DNA of 64,000 nt, taken from assembly GCA_018266915.1 (NCBI GenBank), contig JAFDZM010000097.1:42714-106713 (forward strand), written 5' to 3'. The DNA comes from Bacteroidota bacterium (GTDB lineage: Bacteria > Bacteroidota > Bacteroidia > Sphingobacteriales > Sphingobacteriaceae). The notes beneath the pieces were generated by a model. That model had not been told where the DNA came from, ran no database searches, and worked only from the letters and a program-made list of their open reading frames with translations. The position numbers were made by a program, and so were the translations under genes. Shown piece by piece: positions 8,625 to 15,990 of this stretch. The stretch's first letter is position 1. Each line of letters opens with the position of its first letter.

Positions 8625-10505
8625 TTATTTTGGAACGCCGGTAATGTGGATCAGCTTTTTGCCTTTGATCAGCATTTTCATCCTGCGGCGTTTGAGCGAA
8701 ATTTGTGTATTTGCCGTCTCGTTTTCTTCAATATGATGCTTATAGGCAGTCAGCACATCCGGGTAGGTTAACATCCCCATTATCTTACCACCTTTAGCAG
8801 CAATAACAGGAAGCGCTTCGGTATGATGCTTCGCCATTATTTCTACGGCAGTGCGCAGGCTATCATTATTTTTAAGAAAGAAGTGCACCGGTTTTAGAAT
8901 GTCTTTAATGGTATGATCGCTTTTTACACCCGGAGAGAAAAGATCGGTCCGTTTCAAAATACCTGAATAAGAACCATCATTGTCTACCGTCATAAAATAA
9001 TTGCTTTGATCGTGGCTTTCTTCCAGCCATTGTTTTACCTCTTTGATTTGATTTTGTGAAGCGAGTACTACATCGCTTTCATTCATCAACTGGGCTACCG
9101 TAAGTTTTTGTAACAGATCGGGTTCAAAGGAATCTGGTGTGAAAACCCCGCGACGGGCAATTTTTTCGGTCATGATGGTATTTTCCATCAGGAAGAATGA
9201 AATAAGGTAGGATGCTGTACATGCTCCCAGCAAAGGCAATAATGCGTGCGATTGCATCGTGGCCTCCAGCGCAAAGGTGATGCTGGTCAAGTATGCTCTT
9301 GACGCACCCGCAAACATAGCCGACATCCCGACCAGTGCTGCCATAGGTATACTGATGCCTACTTCAGGGAAATATTTTGAAACCACGATACCCAGGATGG
9401 CTCCCGCTGCTCCGCCCATAGTTAGCAACGGTGCAAGTGTCCCACCTGATGTACCACTGCCTAATGCAATGGCCCATGAGATGAATTTAAAGAAGCACAG
9501 GCTCAGTATAATAGTAAGCGGAAAACTTCCTGATAAAAGGCTGGTGATATTATCGTAACCTACACCAAGCGTATGCGGAGCAAAATAACCTACAGCACCT
9601 ACGGCTAAACCGCCAATTGCAGGCCACCACATCCAGTGAATGGGTAATTTTTCAAAAGCATCTTCGATCCAGTAAACTGCCTTGGTCAACCCCATCGCCA
9701 GAAAGCCAATAATAACGCCCATAAAGCTGTAAACAGCCAGCGCGATGTTATTCGGCACAGCCACATCAGGCATCGGGAATACCGGCCCGGATTCAAACAG
9801 CAGGTGATGCCCTGCTGCACCAGTGATACATGCCAGAGCAACCGGCAGAATAGCTTTGGGAGAAAATTCGAACAGCAGCAATTCAATAGCCAGGAAAACT
9901 GCTGCTATCGGTGTGCCAAATATGGCAGCCATACCCGCGGTTGCACCCGCTGCCAGTATGATCTTCCGTTCGTTAGAGGTTATCTTAAATAACTGACCCA
10001 AGGTTGAGCCTAATGCACCCCCTGTTGCGATGATCGGACCTTCAGCACCGAACGGGCCACCTGTTCCGATAGCGATAGCTGATGATACCGGTTTCAGGAA
10101 TGTGATAAGAGGCTTTATTTTACTTTGATTAACCAGTATCTGCTCCATAGCTTCAGGTATACCGTGTCCTCGTATTGCTTTCGAGCCATACAAAGCCATC
10201 AGGCCAACCACTATACCACCTATGGCAGGTATAATAAGCACCCATATACCTAAATGATTATAAGCCGGGCTTTGGAATTTTAAAGAGAAAGTTCCATAAA
10301 AAGAGATATTAGTGATCAGGTTGATCAGTGTAACCAAAAATTTGGCAATAAAGCTTATCGCCACGGCTACCACTATACATAAGAGCGAAATAGTAATGAG
10401 CCGTTTCTTTAAAACAACACTTTTTTTGGCATCCTCTTTAGCCCCAGGCAAAGAATTTAATAAAGGCGAGATAGGAATGCCGTTTGCGTATCCTGTAATT
10501 TTCAT
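8625..10505 (-). CDS. ClC-family chloride channel/transporter with C-terminal CBS pair
   Basis: A 626-aa inner-membrane protein. The ClC pore motifs are visible in order: RGHGIPEAM (113-117 is GHGIP), GPFGAEGPI (GAEGP at 153-157, gating Glu155), and GSGTSGGTLAPL further on. FEFSPK at 212-217 places a Glu where antiporters such as the E. coli protein have their internal proton Glu, which favours Cl-/H+ exchange; that is an eyeball alignment. The last 150 residues form two CBS domains (from about LTVAQLMNES onward), usually nucleotide-binding regulators. It stands alone, with its own promoter at 10656-10686 and a 145-nt leader containing a hairpin element. Confidence 0.93.
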   Translation of the reverse strand: MKITGYANGIPISPLLNSLPGAKEDAKKSVVLKKRLITISLLCIVVAVAISFIAKFLVTLINLITNISFYGTFSLKFQSPAYNHLGIWVLIIPAIGGIVVGLMALYGSKAIRGHGIPEAMEQILVNQSKIKPLITFLKPVSSAIAIGTGGPFGAEGPIIATGGALGSTLGQLFKITSNERKIILAAGATAGMAAIFGTPIAAVFLAIELLLFEFSPKAILPVALACITGAAGHHLLFESGPVFPMPDVAVPNNIALAVYSFMGVIIGFLAMGLTKAVYWIEDAFEKLPIHWMWWPAIGGLAVGAVGYFAPHTLGVGYDNITSLLSGSFPLTIILSLCFFKFISWAIALGSGTSGGTLAPLLTMGGAAGAILGIVVSKYFPEVGISIPMAALVGMSAMFAGASRAYLTSITFALEATMQSHALLPLLGACTASYLISFFLMENTIMTEKIARRGVFTPDSFEPDLLQKLTVAQLMNESDVVLASQNQIKEVKQWLEESHDQSNYFMTVDNDGSYSGILKRTDLFSPGVKSDHTIKDILKPVHFFLKNNDSLRTAVEIMAKHHTEALPVIAAKGGKIMGMLTYPDVLTAYKHHIEENETANTQISLKRRRMKMLIKGKKLIHITGVPK

Positions 10506-10526
10506 TGCAATAATTTGCTTTTTAGC

Positions 10527-10589
10527 GGTAATGAAGCTATCATGAGCAATTTGATTTTATTTTTATATGGTGGCTCATGATGGTTTCAT
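10527..10589 (-). repeat. leader hairpin element, copy 1 (upstream of ClC)
   Basis: On the minus strand the element begins ATGAAACCATCATGAGCC and ends GCTCATGATAGCTTCATTA; these arms are inverted repeats that can form a long hairpin with an A/T-rich loop. It ends 21 bp before the ClC ATG. A second copy with the same ends is found at 58599-58667, 20 bp before another start codon. Confidence 0.75.
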
Positions 10590-10655
10590 TATGTATTATA
10601 AAAGGAGAATTTACGGACGGGTAAAAAATTTGGATGTGCGCCGTGAAATTTGATG

Positions 10656-10686
10656 CAAAAGTAATAAAGAAATTTAGAGCAGCCAA
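10656..10686 (-). promoter_or_regulatory. promoter of the ClC gene
   Basis: Minus strand: TTG (10686-10684), 20-bp spacer, TACTTTTG (10663-10656). Both boxes and the spacing match the Bacteroidota consensus. The transcript would start near 10650 and carry a leader of roughly 145 nt including the hairpin element. Confidence 0.7.
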
Positions 10687-10805
10687 ATTAAAATGTTGTT
10701 TAATTAATATTTTATTAGCATAATTTGCATTAAATAAACATATTTATATTGTTTAAACAATATTTGTATTTGATTTACAAAACAGGCTTTTAACCAGCAA
10801 TTTTC

Positions 10806-10836
10806 TTGGAACAATGTAAACTTTTCGTTATATTTG
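10806..10836 (+). promoter_or_regulatory. promoter of the DoxX-like gene
   Basis: TTG (10806-10808), 20-bp spacer, TATATTTG (10829-10836): an exact match to the TAnnTTTG box with ideal spacing, 43 bp before the start codon. Confidence 0.7.
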
Positions 10837-10879
10837 ATTTAATAGTTTGTCAAAATCTTGTTACGAAGGAGATTTTCTT

Positions 10880-11320
10880 ATGAACGTGATCCACAGAATA
10901 GAAAAATGGGGCGATACCCACCACCCCCGTTTCCTGGATATTATCCGCATACTTTTAGGCGTATTTTTATTGTTAAAAGGACTTGGCTTTATGGATAATA
11001 CTGCCAACCTGCAGTCGCTTATCGAAAGCCGAACAGACATCACAGTGGCCCCCTGGCTGCTGATGCTGCTGGTATATTATGTCACTTTCGTGCATATGGT
11101 AGGCGGAACACTGATCGCTATGGGAATAATGACCCGTTTCTCTGCAATCATGCAGATACCGGTAGTATTTGGGGCAGTATTCTTCATTAATTTTTTCCAG
11201 TCGCCATTTAATACCGACCTGGCATCGTCTGTCGTAGCATTAATATTACTGGTACTATTTGCAATCATCGGTTCGGGCCGATGGTCGATCGAGAACTATC
11301 TAAAAAGCTGCAACGATTAA
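10880..11320 (+). CDS. DoxX-like membrane protein
   Basis: A 146-aa protein with four hydrophobic segments (around residues 20-36, 57-78, 84-102 and 113-131), the layout of the DoxX/SURF4-like family found in the inner membrane and tied in other bacteria to redox or quinone-linked roles. I chose ATG 10880 because AAGGAG at 10866-10871 sits 8 nt before it, one of the few clear Shine-Dalgarno sites here; an upstream in-frame start would lie between promoter and this site. The Crp/Fnr gene starts 33 bp after its stop, so the two may be co-transcribed. Exact function unknown. Confidence 0.8.
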   Translation: MNVIHRIEKWGDTHHPRFLDIIRILLGVFLLLKGLGFMDNTANLQSLIESRTDITVAPWLLMLLVYYVTFVHMVGGTLIAMGIMTRFSAIMQIPVVFGAVFFINFFQSPFNTDLASSVVALILLVLFAIIGSGRWSIENYLKSCND

Positions 11321-11353
11321 TTTCATCCGAAAAATTTAATATTGTACCCGCGA

Positions 11354-12049
11354 ATGAAAAACAATAACGGGTGCGATCTGAAAAGCTGTTTTATGTGCCG
11401 TCTTTGCCTTAGAGACTGGCTTCCCGCCATTGCAGCACATAAGCAGAATATCTCCGTCAAAAAAGGGCATCCCATTTTCCAGGAGGGTGAGCCTGTAAAA
11501 GGCATCTATTTTCTTTATTCGGGCAATGTGAAAGTGCACAAGAAGTGGGATAATGAAAAAGACCTGATCATTCGTTTTGCCAAAGCAGGTGAAATACTGG
11601 GACACACTGGTTTGGGTGACGACTTAAACTACCTCGTTTCGGCCACTGCATTGGAGCCTGTGGTGGTTTGTTATATCGACATGGCATTTTTCGAATCGAC
11701 CCTGCATGTAAACAACGACCTTACTTATAGGCTGATGCGTTTTATGGCCAATGAACTGCAGGAGTCGGAAAAGCGTGTACGTAACCTGGTTCATATGCCT
11801 GTAAAAGGACGCATTGCACAGGCGCTCATCAATCTCAAAAATCAGTTTGGCATTAACTCCGACGGCTCTATTGGCATCGAGCTTACCCGGCAGGATCTTT
11901 CCTCATACGCAGGTGCATCCTACGAAACGCTTTTTAAAGTAATGAATGAATTTACCGATGAAAAACTGGTAGAGGCTACAGGCAAAAGTATCCGGATCAT
12001 AAACGAACCGCAGCTTAAAAAACTAACAGATACCGTAAGCGGTTTGTAA
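11354..12049 (+). CDS. Crp/Fnr-family transcriptional regulator
   Basis: A 231-aa regulator with an N-terminal cyclic-nucleotide-binding-type beta-roll (about 30-130; KKGHPIFQEGEPVKGIYFLY begins it) and a C-terminal winged helix (about 160-225) with TRQDLSSYAGASYETLFKVM as recognition helix region. Unusually, four Cys lie in the first 18 residues (C7, C12, C15, C18), a spacing that could hold an iron-sulfur cluster as in FNR, though the FNR spacing differs. ATG 11354 is preferred over a TTG four codons earlier. It follows the DoxX-like gene by 33 bp, which fits a redox- or oxygen-sensing pair. Confidence 0.9.
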   Translation: MKNNNGCDLKSCFMCRLCLRDWLPAIAAHKQNISVKKGHPIFQEGEPVKGIYFLYSGNVKVHKKWDNEKDLIIRFAKAGEILGHTGLGDDLNYLVSATALEPVVVCYIDMAFFESTLHVNNDLTYRLMRFMANELQESEKRVRNLVHMPVKGRIAQALINLKNQFGINSDGSIGIELTRQDLSSYAGASYETLFKVMNEFTDEKLVEATGKSIRIINEPQLKKLTDTVSGL

Positions 12050-12052
12050 AGC

Positions 12053-12130
12053 GCCTCACCCCAACCCCTCTCCAAAGGGAGAGGGGCTAAAATTAAAGTC
12101 CTCTCCAAAGGGAGAGGATTTAGGTGAGGC
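12053..12130. repeat. cloverleaf-like palindromic repeat
   Basis: An outer inverted repeat (GCCTCACC at 12053-12060 with GGTGAGGC at 12123-12130) encloses two hairpins, CCCCTCTCC-AAA-GGGAGAGGGG (12065-12086) and CCTCTCC-AAA-GGGAGAGG (12100-12117). It starts 3 bp after the Crp/Fnr stop codon and could also end that transcript. Repeats of this look are common between genes in Sphingobacteriaceae, from general knowledge. Confidence 0.7.
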
Positions 12131-12227
12131 TCAACAACTCATTTTAAAGTAATATTTTGTCGGGCAGGCATAGCAGCGAAACAAATTGGGTTAAATTAGG
12201 GGATTCTAATTTTTTCTCAATCTAACT

Positions 12228-13391
12228 ATGAACACAGGGATCAGGTCAATGATAGGCGAAACATCATATAAAGCGGCGCGTTTGGTATCGGGGGCAATCG
12301 AATCGCATTTTGCATTGCAAATTGCTGAAGCTGGTAACCGGGGCGAGGACGGGATAGCCTGCCAACCCGGTAAACGCACAATAGAAGCCATTATTGACAC
12401 CGCTTTCTGGACCAGTTTGAGAAAGGAAGAAGGCCGCTCACCTAAAATTTCACTGGCATTTTTACCGCCTGACCAATCATCCCAACCTTTAGTTTTTGAA
12501 CAACGCCTCGCGCTTAACACTGAAGCCCTGATTAAATTGGCTCCTGCTGTTGAACGTTCCGGCATTCATTTAGGGGTTTGGCAACAAAATGATGAATTAT
12601 ACATTTGGGGTACTACACACGATATTCCGGGCTTCTGTTTCGTACTGGAAGTAATTGAACCGGGTCTATTGGTGATCAAACATCGCCGCATAGATGGCTT
12701 CGGGAAATTTGTGAACGTAGCTGTTTTAAAAGGCGACGAAGTAAAGGTGGTAGATGAACAAAGCATTAATGTGCCTGATTGTCCAGCCATGCTATCATCA
12801 TTGCTCGGTTTTTCATCACAACTATCCTGGAATAACCCGGTGAATGTGCATGTGCAGTTAGCAGTTTCGATGCGGGCACATGGGCATGGTGGCTTGTTAT
12901 TGATTGTACCATCCGACAGCGATAAATGGCGCGAGTCAATTATTGATCCCATCTCTTATGCAATTTCACCCTCATTTAATGGCCTTTCCAGGCTGATGAC
13001 GCAAAATATAAACGACCGTAACCTGACCTTATGGAAGGAAGAACTTTCAAAGGAAATTGACTGTGTGGCAGGCCTTACAGCCGTAGATGGTGCCACCATC
13101 ATCAACGACCGGCACGAACTTTTGGCATTCGGCGCAAAGATCACCCGTCCGCACGGTAATGAAACTGTTAAGGAAATTATGGTGACCGAGCCGATCATCG
13201 ACAGCGAAGCCCAATTAATGGCCCCTGGTCAGGACGGCGGCACACGTCATTTCGCTGCTGCACAGTTTGTATATGATCAGCGTGATGCGTTTGCATTGGT
13301 GGCTTCACAAGATGGCAGGTTTACGATCTTCTCATGGTCGCCTTGCGATAGTATTGTGCATGCGCATAGGGTGGATACGCTATTGTTATAA
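12228..13391 (+). CDS. soluble protein with C-terminal diadenylate-cyclase-like (DAC/DisA_N) domain
   Basis: 387 aa, no signal peptide or membrane segment. The C-terminal half (about 210-375) shows the two signatures of the DisA_N/DAC fold, in order and at normal spacing: DGA at 287-289 (AVDGATIIND) and GTRH at 338-341 (GGTRHFAAAQ), followed by AFALVASQDGRFTIF, which resembles the usual strand ending in S-x-x-x-G-x-I. These motifs bind ATP and metal in enzymes making cyclic di-AMP. The Arg normally after GTRH is Phe here. The N-terminal 200 residues are unlike the membrane part of CdaA or the DNA-binding part of DisA and may be one of the predicted DAC-associated sensor domains (DACN types). 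It is transcribed alone. Activity is not proven: it may be a cyclase or a nucleotide-binding relic. Confidence 0.7.
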   Translation: MNTGIRSMIGETSYKAARLVSGAIESHFALQIAEAGNRGEDGIACQPGKRTIEAIIDTAFWTSLRKEEGRSPKISLAFLPPDQSSQPLVFEQRLALNTEALIKLAPAVERSGIHLGVWQQNDELYIWGTTHDIPGFCFVLEVIEPGLLVIKHRRIDGFGKFVNVAVLKGDEVKVVDEQSINVPDCPAMLSSLLGFSSQLSWNNPVNVHVQLAVSMRAHGHGGLLLIVPSDSDKWRESIIDPISYAISPSFNGLSRLMTQNINDRNLTLWKEELSKEIDCVAGLTAVDGATIINDRHELLAFGAKITRPHGNETVKEIMVTEPIIDSEAQLMAPGQDGGTRHFAAAQFVYDQRDAFALVASQDGRFTIFSWSPCDSIVHAHRVDTLLL

Positions 13392-13399
13392 TTTAAAAA

Positions 13400-13482
13400 G
13401 GGGGCACACTGAGGCACTTGAAGTGTAGTGCGTACAGGCCTTAGCCCGCCATGCTTCGAGTGCCTCAGCATGACACCTCCGC
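13400..13482. repeat. palindromic repeat family A, copy 1
   Basis: Arms TGAGGCACTTGAAG and CTTCGAGTGCCTCA form an imperfect palindrome; a second copy at 53164-53247 shares most bases and the same orientation. Here it lies between convergent genes. Confidence 0.75.
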
Positions 13483-13492
13483 ATAGTTCAGA

Positions 13493-14290
13493 CTACTCCT
13501 CCGGAATCTGCTGTATCAGCCAATGCGCCAGATCATTCACCGCTTTGTCGTTATCAAACCCTTTAGGCAATCGGCCGTTGGTATACTCATTATATACCCA
13601 AGGATCGCCGACAGCCAGCACCGTACCATGTCCATAGCGGCAAACTGCGATAATAACGGCATCGCCATCTTTCAATACAGGCTCGGCAGGGAAACTGAGT
13701 GTAAGCGAGCAGATATCTTTCATAAATATCTTTTTGGCGCTTACCAGTACGGGATTACCGGGATCGACCATTAAAGCCCCGTCTTTAAAATGCGCATCAT
13801 CTTTTACGTGATTTCGCAGGTCATCATTAAAGTGAATACCAAAGCGCTCGGCAAGGGTATTGAAGTGTTTTAGCTCTACATTGGCGCTGTCATTGGCCAT
13901 CAGCAACAAAACCCCGCCTTGTTTTACCCAATTGCGTATCACTTCCACATTTTCAGGTCTGATGTATTTAGGGTTGGGGCTTTCTTTTTTGGTGTCCGGG
14001 TCGACGATAATATAAACATCTGCCGATGCCAAAACATCCGGATCAGGAGCACGGTAAAGCGTGTTTATTCCACTGGCTCCGGCATTTTTAAAGGCCTCCT
14101 TAAAGATGGAAAACCCATCGTTATCCACCTCGTTCCATTTGTAATGATAGGATATACTCCTGCCCGAATCATCTTTCTTATGCTCATCATTAAAATAGGA
14201 ATCAAGCAATACCTGTTTACGCTGTGCAGCAGCATGGCTTGCAATCAGGGCTAACAACACGAATAAGGTCGATTGAAATAACTTCTTCAT
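13493..14290 (-). CDS. exported DUF4350-like protein
   Basis: 265 aa with a signal peptide (MKKLFQSTLFVLLALIASHAAAQ). The mature part resembles the glutamine-amidotransferase-like fold of DUF4350: DVYIIVDPDT (about 91-100), a conserved VIRNWVKQGGVLLLMANDS (about 116-134) and a late GHGTVLAVGDPWVYN (about 219-233). In Bacteroidota such domains occur alone or joined to unsaturated glycuronyl hydrolases, but no hydrolase is fused or adjacent here and the nucleophile Cys of true amidotransferases is not evident. Likely periplasmic; function unknown. Confidence 0.6.
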   Translation of the reverse strand: MKKLFQSTLFVLLALIASHAAAQRKQVLLDSYFNDEHKKDDSGRSISYHYKWNEVDNDGFSIFKEAFKNAGASGINTLYRAPDPDVLASADVYIIVDPDTKKESPNPKYIRPENVEVIRNWVKQGGVLLLMANDSANVELKHFNTLAERFGIHFNDDLRNHVKDDAHFKDGALMVDPGNPVLVSAKKIFMKDICSLTLSFPAEPVLKDGDAVIIAVCRYGHGTVLAVGDPWVYNEYTNGRLPKGFDNDKAVNDLAHWLIQQIPEE

Positions 14291-14359
14291 GGCTCAGGTG
14301 TTGGAATACGAAGCAATTTATTCAAAGATTATTGATTTTTAACTATTTTGAGCCGATTT

Positions 14360-15271
14360 ATGATACGCCTGCGCTTTTACCTGCCTTTACTGCTTATCCT
14401 GCTATGTTTTTCTTGCAAAAAATCCAGGCGTCACGGGCTACCTTTCGGCGATTTTAAAGGCACACATTTCACGGAAGTACAGCGCATTTATACCAACGGG
14501 TTAAAATTTGACAAACAAGGCTATCAGTTAGAACCATCGTGGAAATTGTTTTTTGTATCTGATGATTCAGTGAATGTGTTCAGTCCAACAACCAAACGAT
14601 ATTACGGGTTTCATGTTTATTTCGATCACGATTCAATTTTTAACATGGTTGATGCCTGGTTCAAGCTAAAGAAGCTGACTGCCGACAGCATGGTAGTACA
14701 GGCCCTGCGCGTAGAAAAGAAAATTATTAAGGATGACGACGAAGGATCGAAAGTTGTACTGACGTTTTATTCAGACAAGTATATCAAATCGCACGATACA
14801 ACAAAGGTTGCAGCGATGGGGTTTCCAAATAAAAGAGATACAGCTTATATCATAAAAAGGATAAAAGAAGCAAGCGTAAATCCTGATAGCTCCTTCGCCG
14901 CGCGTGAGCCTGTAATCTTAAAAAGCAATTCGCCAAAAATAACCGTAGAAAAAGTAATACATGAGCCGACGCCTATTGAGGATGTCGATGTATCAGACGC
15001 ATATATAGCTGCCGAATATAATATCACGATTCATAAAGCTTATGAGGCGTTTAGCTACATCATGTATGTTTACGTAGATGACAAGGGCAAAATGACCTTC
15101 CGTAACTCAGTCGTTCCGCTTATGCCCGAATTTAAAGCCAGTTATGAGCAGGTAATGCGCGGCATTGTCAATGGTTACCTGATGCACTACCTGGACATTA
15201 CCCCCGGCAAAACGCTGGGTATCCCCCATACCACCTACATTCTACTAAATGTCGAGGGCAAGGTTGACTAA
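14360..15271 (+). CDS. lipoprotein of unknown function
   Basis: 303 aa. The N-terminus MIRLRFYLPLLLILLCFSC ends in a lipobox with Cys19 as the lipidated residue, followed by KKSRR. ATG 14360 gives a compact signal peptide; a TTG four codons upstream adds MSRF and is less likely. No family is recognised in the rest, which has mixed beta character, many Lys/Asp and no repeats. It is divergent from the DUF4350 gene (69 bp apart) and ends 2 bp from the convergent receiver gene. Confidence 0.7.
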   Translation: MIRLRFYLPLLLILLCFSCKKSRRHGLPFGDFKGTHFTEVQRIYTNGLKFDKQGYQLEPSWKLFFVSDDSVNVFSPTTKRYYGFHVYFDHDSIFNMVDAWFKLKKLTADSMVVQALRVEKKIIKDDDEGSKVVLTFYSDKYIKSHDTTKVAAMGFPNKRDTAYIIKRIKEASVNPDSSFAAREPVILKSNSPKITVEKVIHEPTPIEDVDVSDAYIAAEYNITIHKAYEAFSYIMYVYVDDKGKMTFRNSVVPLMPEFKASYEQVMRGIVNGYLMHYLDITPGKTLGIPHTTYILLNVEGKVD

Positions 15272-15273
15272 AG

Positions 15274-15705
15274 CTAATTAACCGACTCCAGCATCGGGAA
15301 ACGGCGGGTATTGCCTTGTTTTTTGTTGATCAGATCAATGATCATTTCCTTGCTTACCGGCTTCAGCATAAAAGCTTTTACAAACCAATATTTCCTGGCA
15401 CGTTCAACATCTGAAGCAAATTTGCTTGCAGATAGGATATATATTTCCAACGGTTTCGGGAAGGTAGGGTACAACCATTTTATCCGGTCAAGAAAATCCC
15501 AGACATTAATCTCCGGATTATAGATATCCAGCACGATCATATCCGGCATATTTTTAACGCTAAGACTACGGCTCGACAGCAGGCTCAAAACGGCGATACT
15601 GCTATCCGTACACTTCACCTCGCATGAAGTGCCATAACGCGATAATACTTTTCTCAAAATGAATTGGTCTAAGGGGCAGGTTTCGATGTAAGTTAGCTTG
15701 CTCAT
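15274..15705 (-). CDS. stand-alone receiver-domain protein with altered acidic pocket
   Basis: 143 aa, the size of a single CheY-like receiver. The phospho-acceptor is Asp60 (MIVLDIYNPE), the Ser/Thr switch is Ser92 or Ser94 (YILSASK) and the conserved Lys is Lys115 (MLKPVS). The acidic pair that holds Mg2+ near the N-terminus is degenerate: the stretch reads YIETCPLDQF where most receivers have two or three adjacent Asp/Glu. There is no output domain and no histidine kinase nearby. ATG 15705 is chosen because a -7 box lies at 15736-15729; a longer TTG start at 15768 would precede it. It may act by protein contact rather than phosphorylation. Confidence 0.75.
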   Translation of the reverse strand: MSKLTYIETCPLDQFILRKVLSRYGTSCEVKCTDSSIAVLSLLSSRSLSVKNMPDMIVLDIYNPEINVWDFLDRIKWLYPTFPKPLEIYILSASKFASDVERARKYWFVKAFMLKPVSKEMIIDLINKKQGNTRRFPMLESVN

Positions 15706-15728
15706 AATGGTACGGGTTAATGAATAAC

Positions 15729-15736
15729 CAAAATTA
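15729..15736 (-). promoter_or_regulatory. -7 box (TAATTTTG) of the receiver gene
   Basis: Minus-strand TAATTTTG matches TAnnTTTG and lies 23 bp before the chosen ATG; no good TTG at normal distance. Confidence 0.4.
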
Positions 15737-15839
15737 TATTGCTGTTCCGGCTTTGCTATTAGTACCACTACGGGATTACATACGTAGTTTTACGGATTTG
15801 CTGATGGTCTTTTTCGCGTACCAAACAGCGGGATGGGAC

Positions 15840-15949
15840 GTGCGATTCCTTCTCCTGGGGAAGGGAAGATAGGAGTTTCTGCAGTATATAAGGCGTACAC
15901 CCCCCCCTGCCATTTTACAACCAACCGCCCCCTCCCCAGGGAGGGAATT
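15840..15949 (-). repeat. palindromic repeat family B, copy 1
   Basis: Read on the minus strand it runs from AATTCCCTCCCTGGGGAGGG through GGCAGGGGGGGG to CTTCCCTTCCCC and GGAATCGCAC. The same order of blocks occurs on the plus strand at 48913-49017. Several C/G-rich hairpins are possible. It sits between divergent genes. Confidence 0.75.
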
Positions 15950-15963
15950 GTTTCGGATTTTGA

Positions 15964-15971
15964 TAACTTTG
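15964..15971 (+). promoter_or_regulatory. -7 box (TAACTTTG) of the downstream lipoprotein gene
   Basis: Exact TAnnTTTG match 19 bp before the ATG at 15991; the expected TTG region lies inside the family B repeat and is not clear. Confidence 0.45.
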
Positions 15972-15990
15972 CGGCCTCATACTATTCATC

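Larger units (their letters stand above)
10506..10879. other. 374-bp divergent gap between ClC and DoxX-like genes
   Basis: It holds the hairpin leader element (10527-10589), the minus-strand ClC promoter (10656-10686), and the plus-strand doxX promoter (10806-10836). The A/T-rich middle (10690-10800) shows nothing recognisable and no tRNA. Confidence 0.7.

Noticed and set aside
10690..10800. Possible tRNA or small RNA in the clC-doxX gap
   Set aside because: No cloverleaf or stable stem is visible; the stretch is only A/T-rich.
15706..15768. TTG start adding 21 residues to the receiver protein
   Set aside because: The extra residues are not part of a receiver fold and a -7 box lies between this start and ATG 15705.
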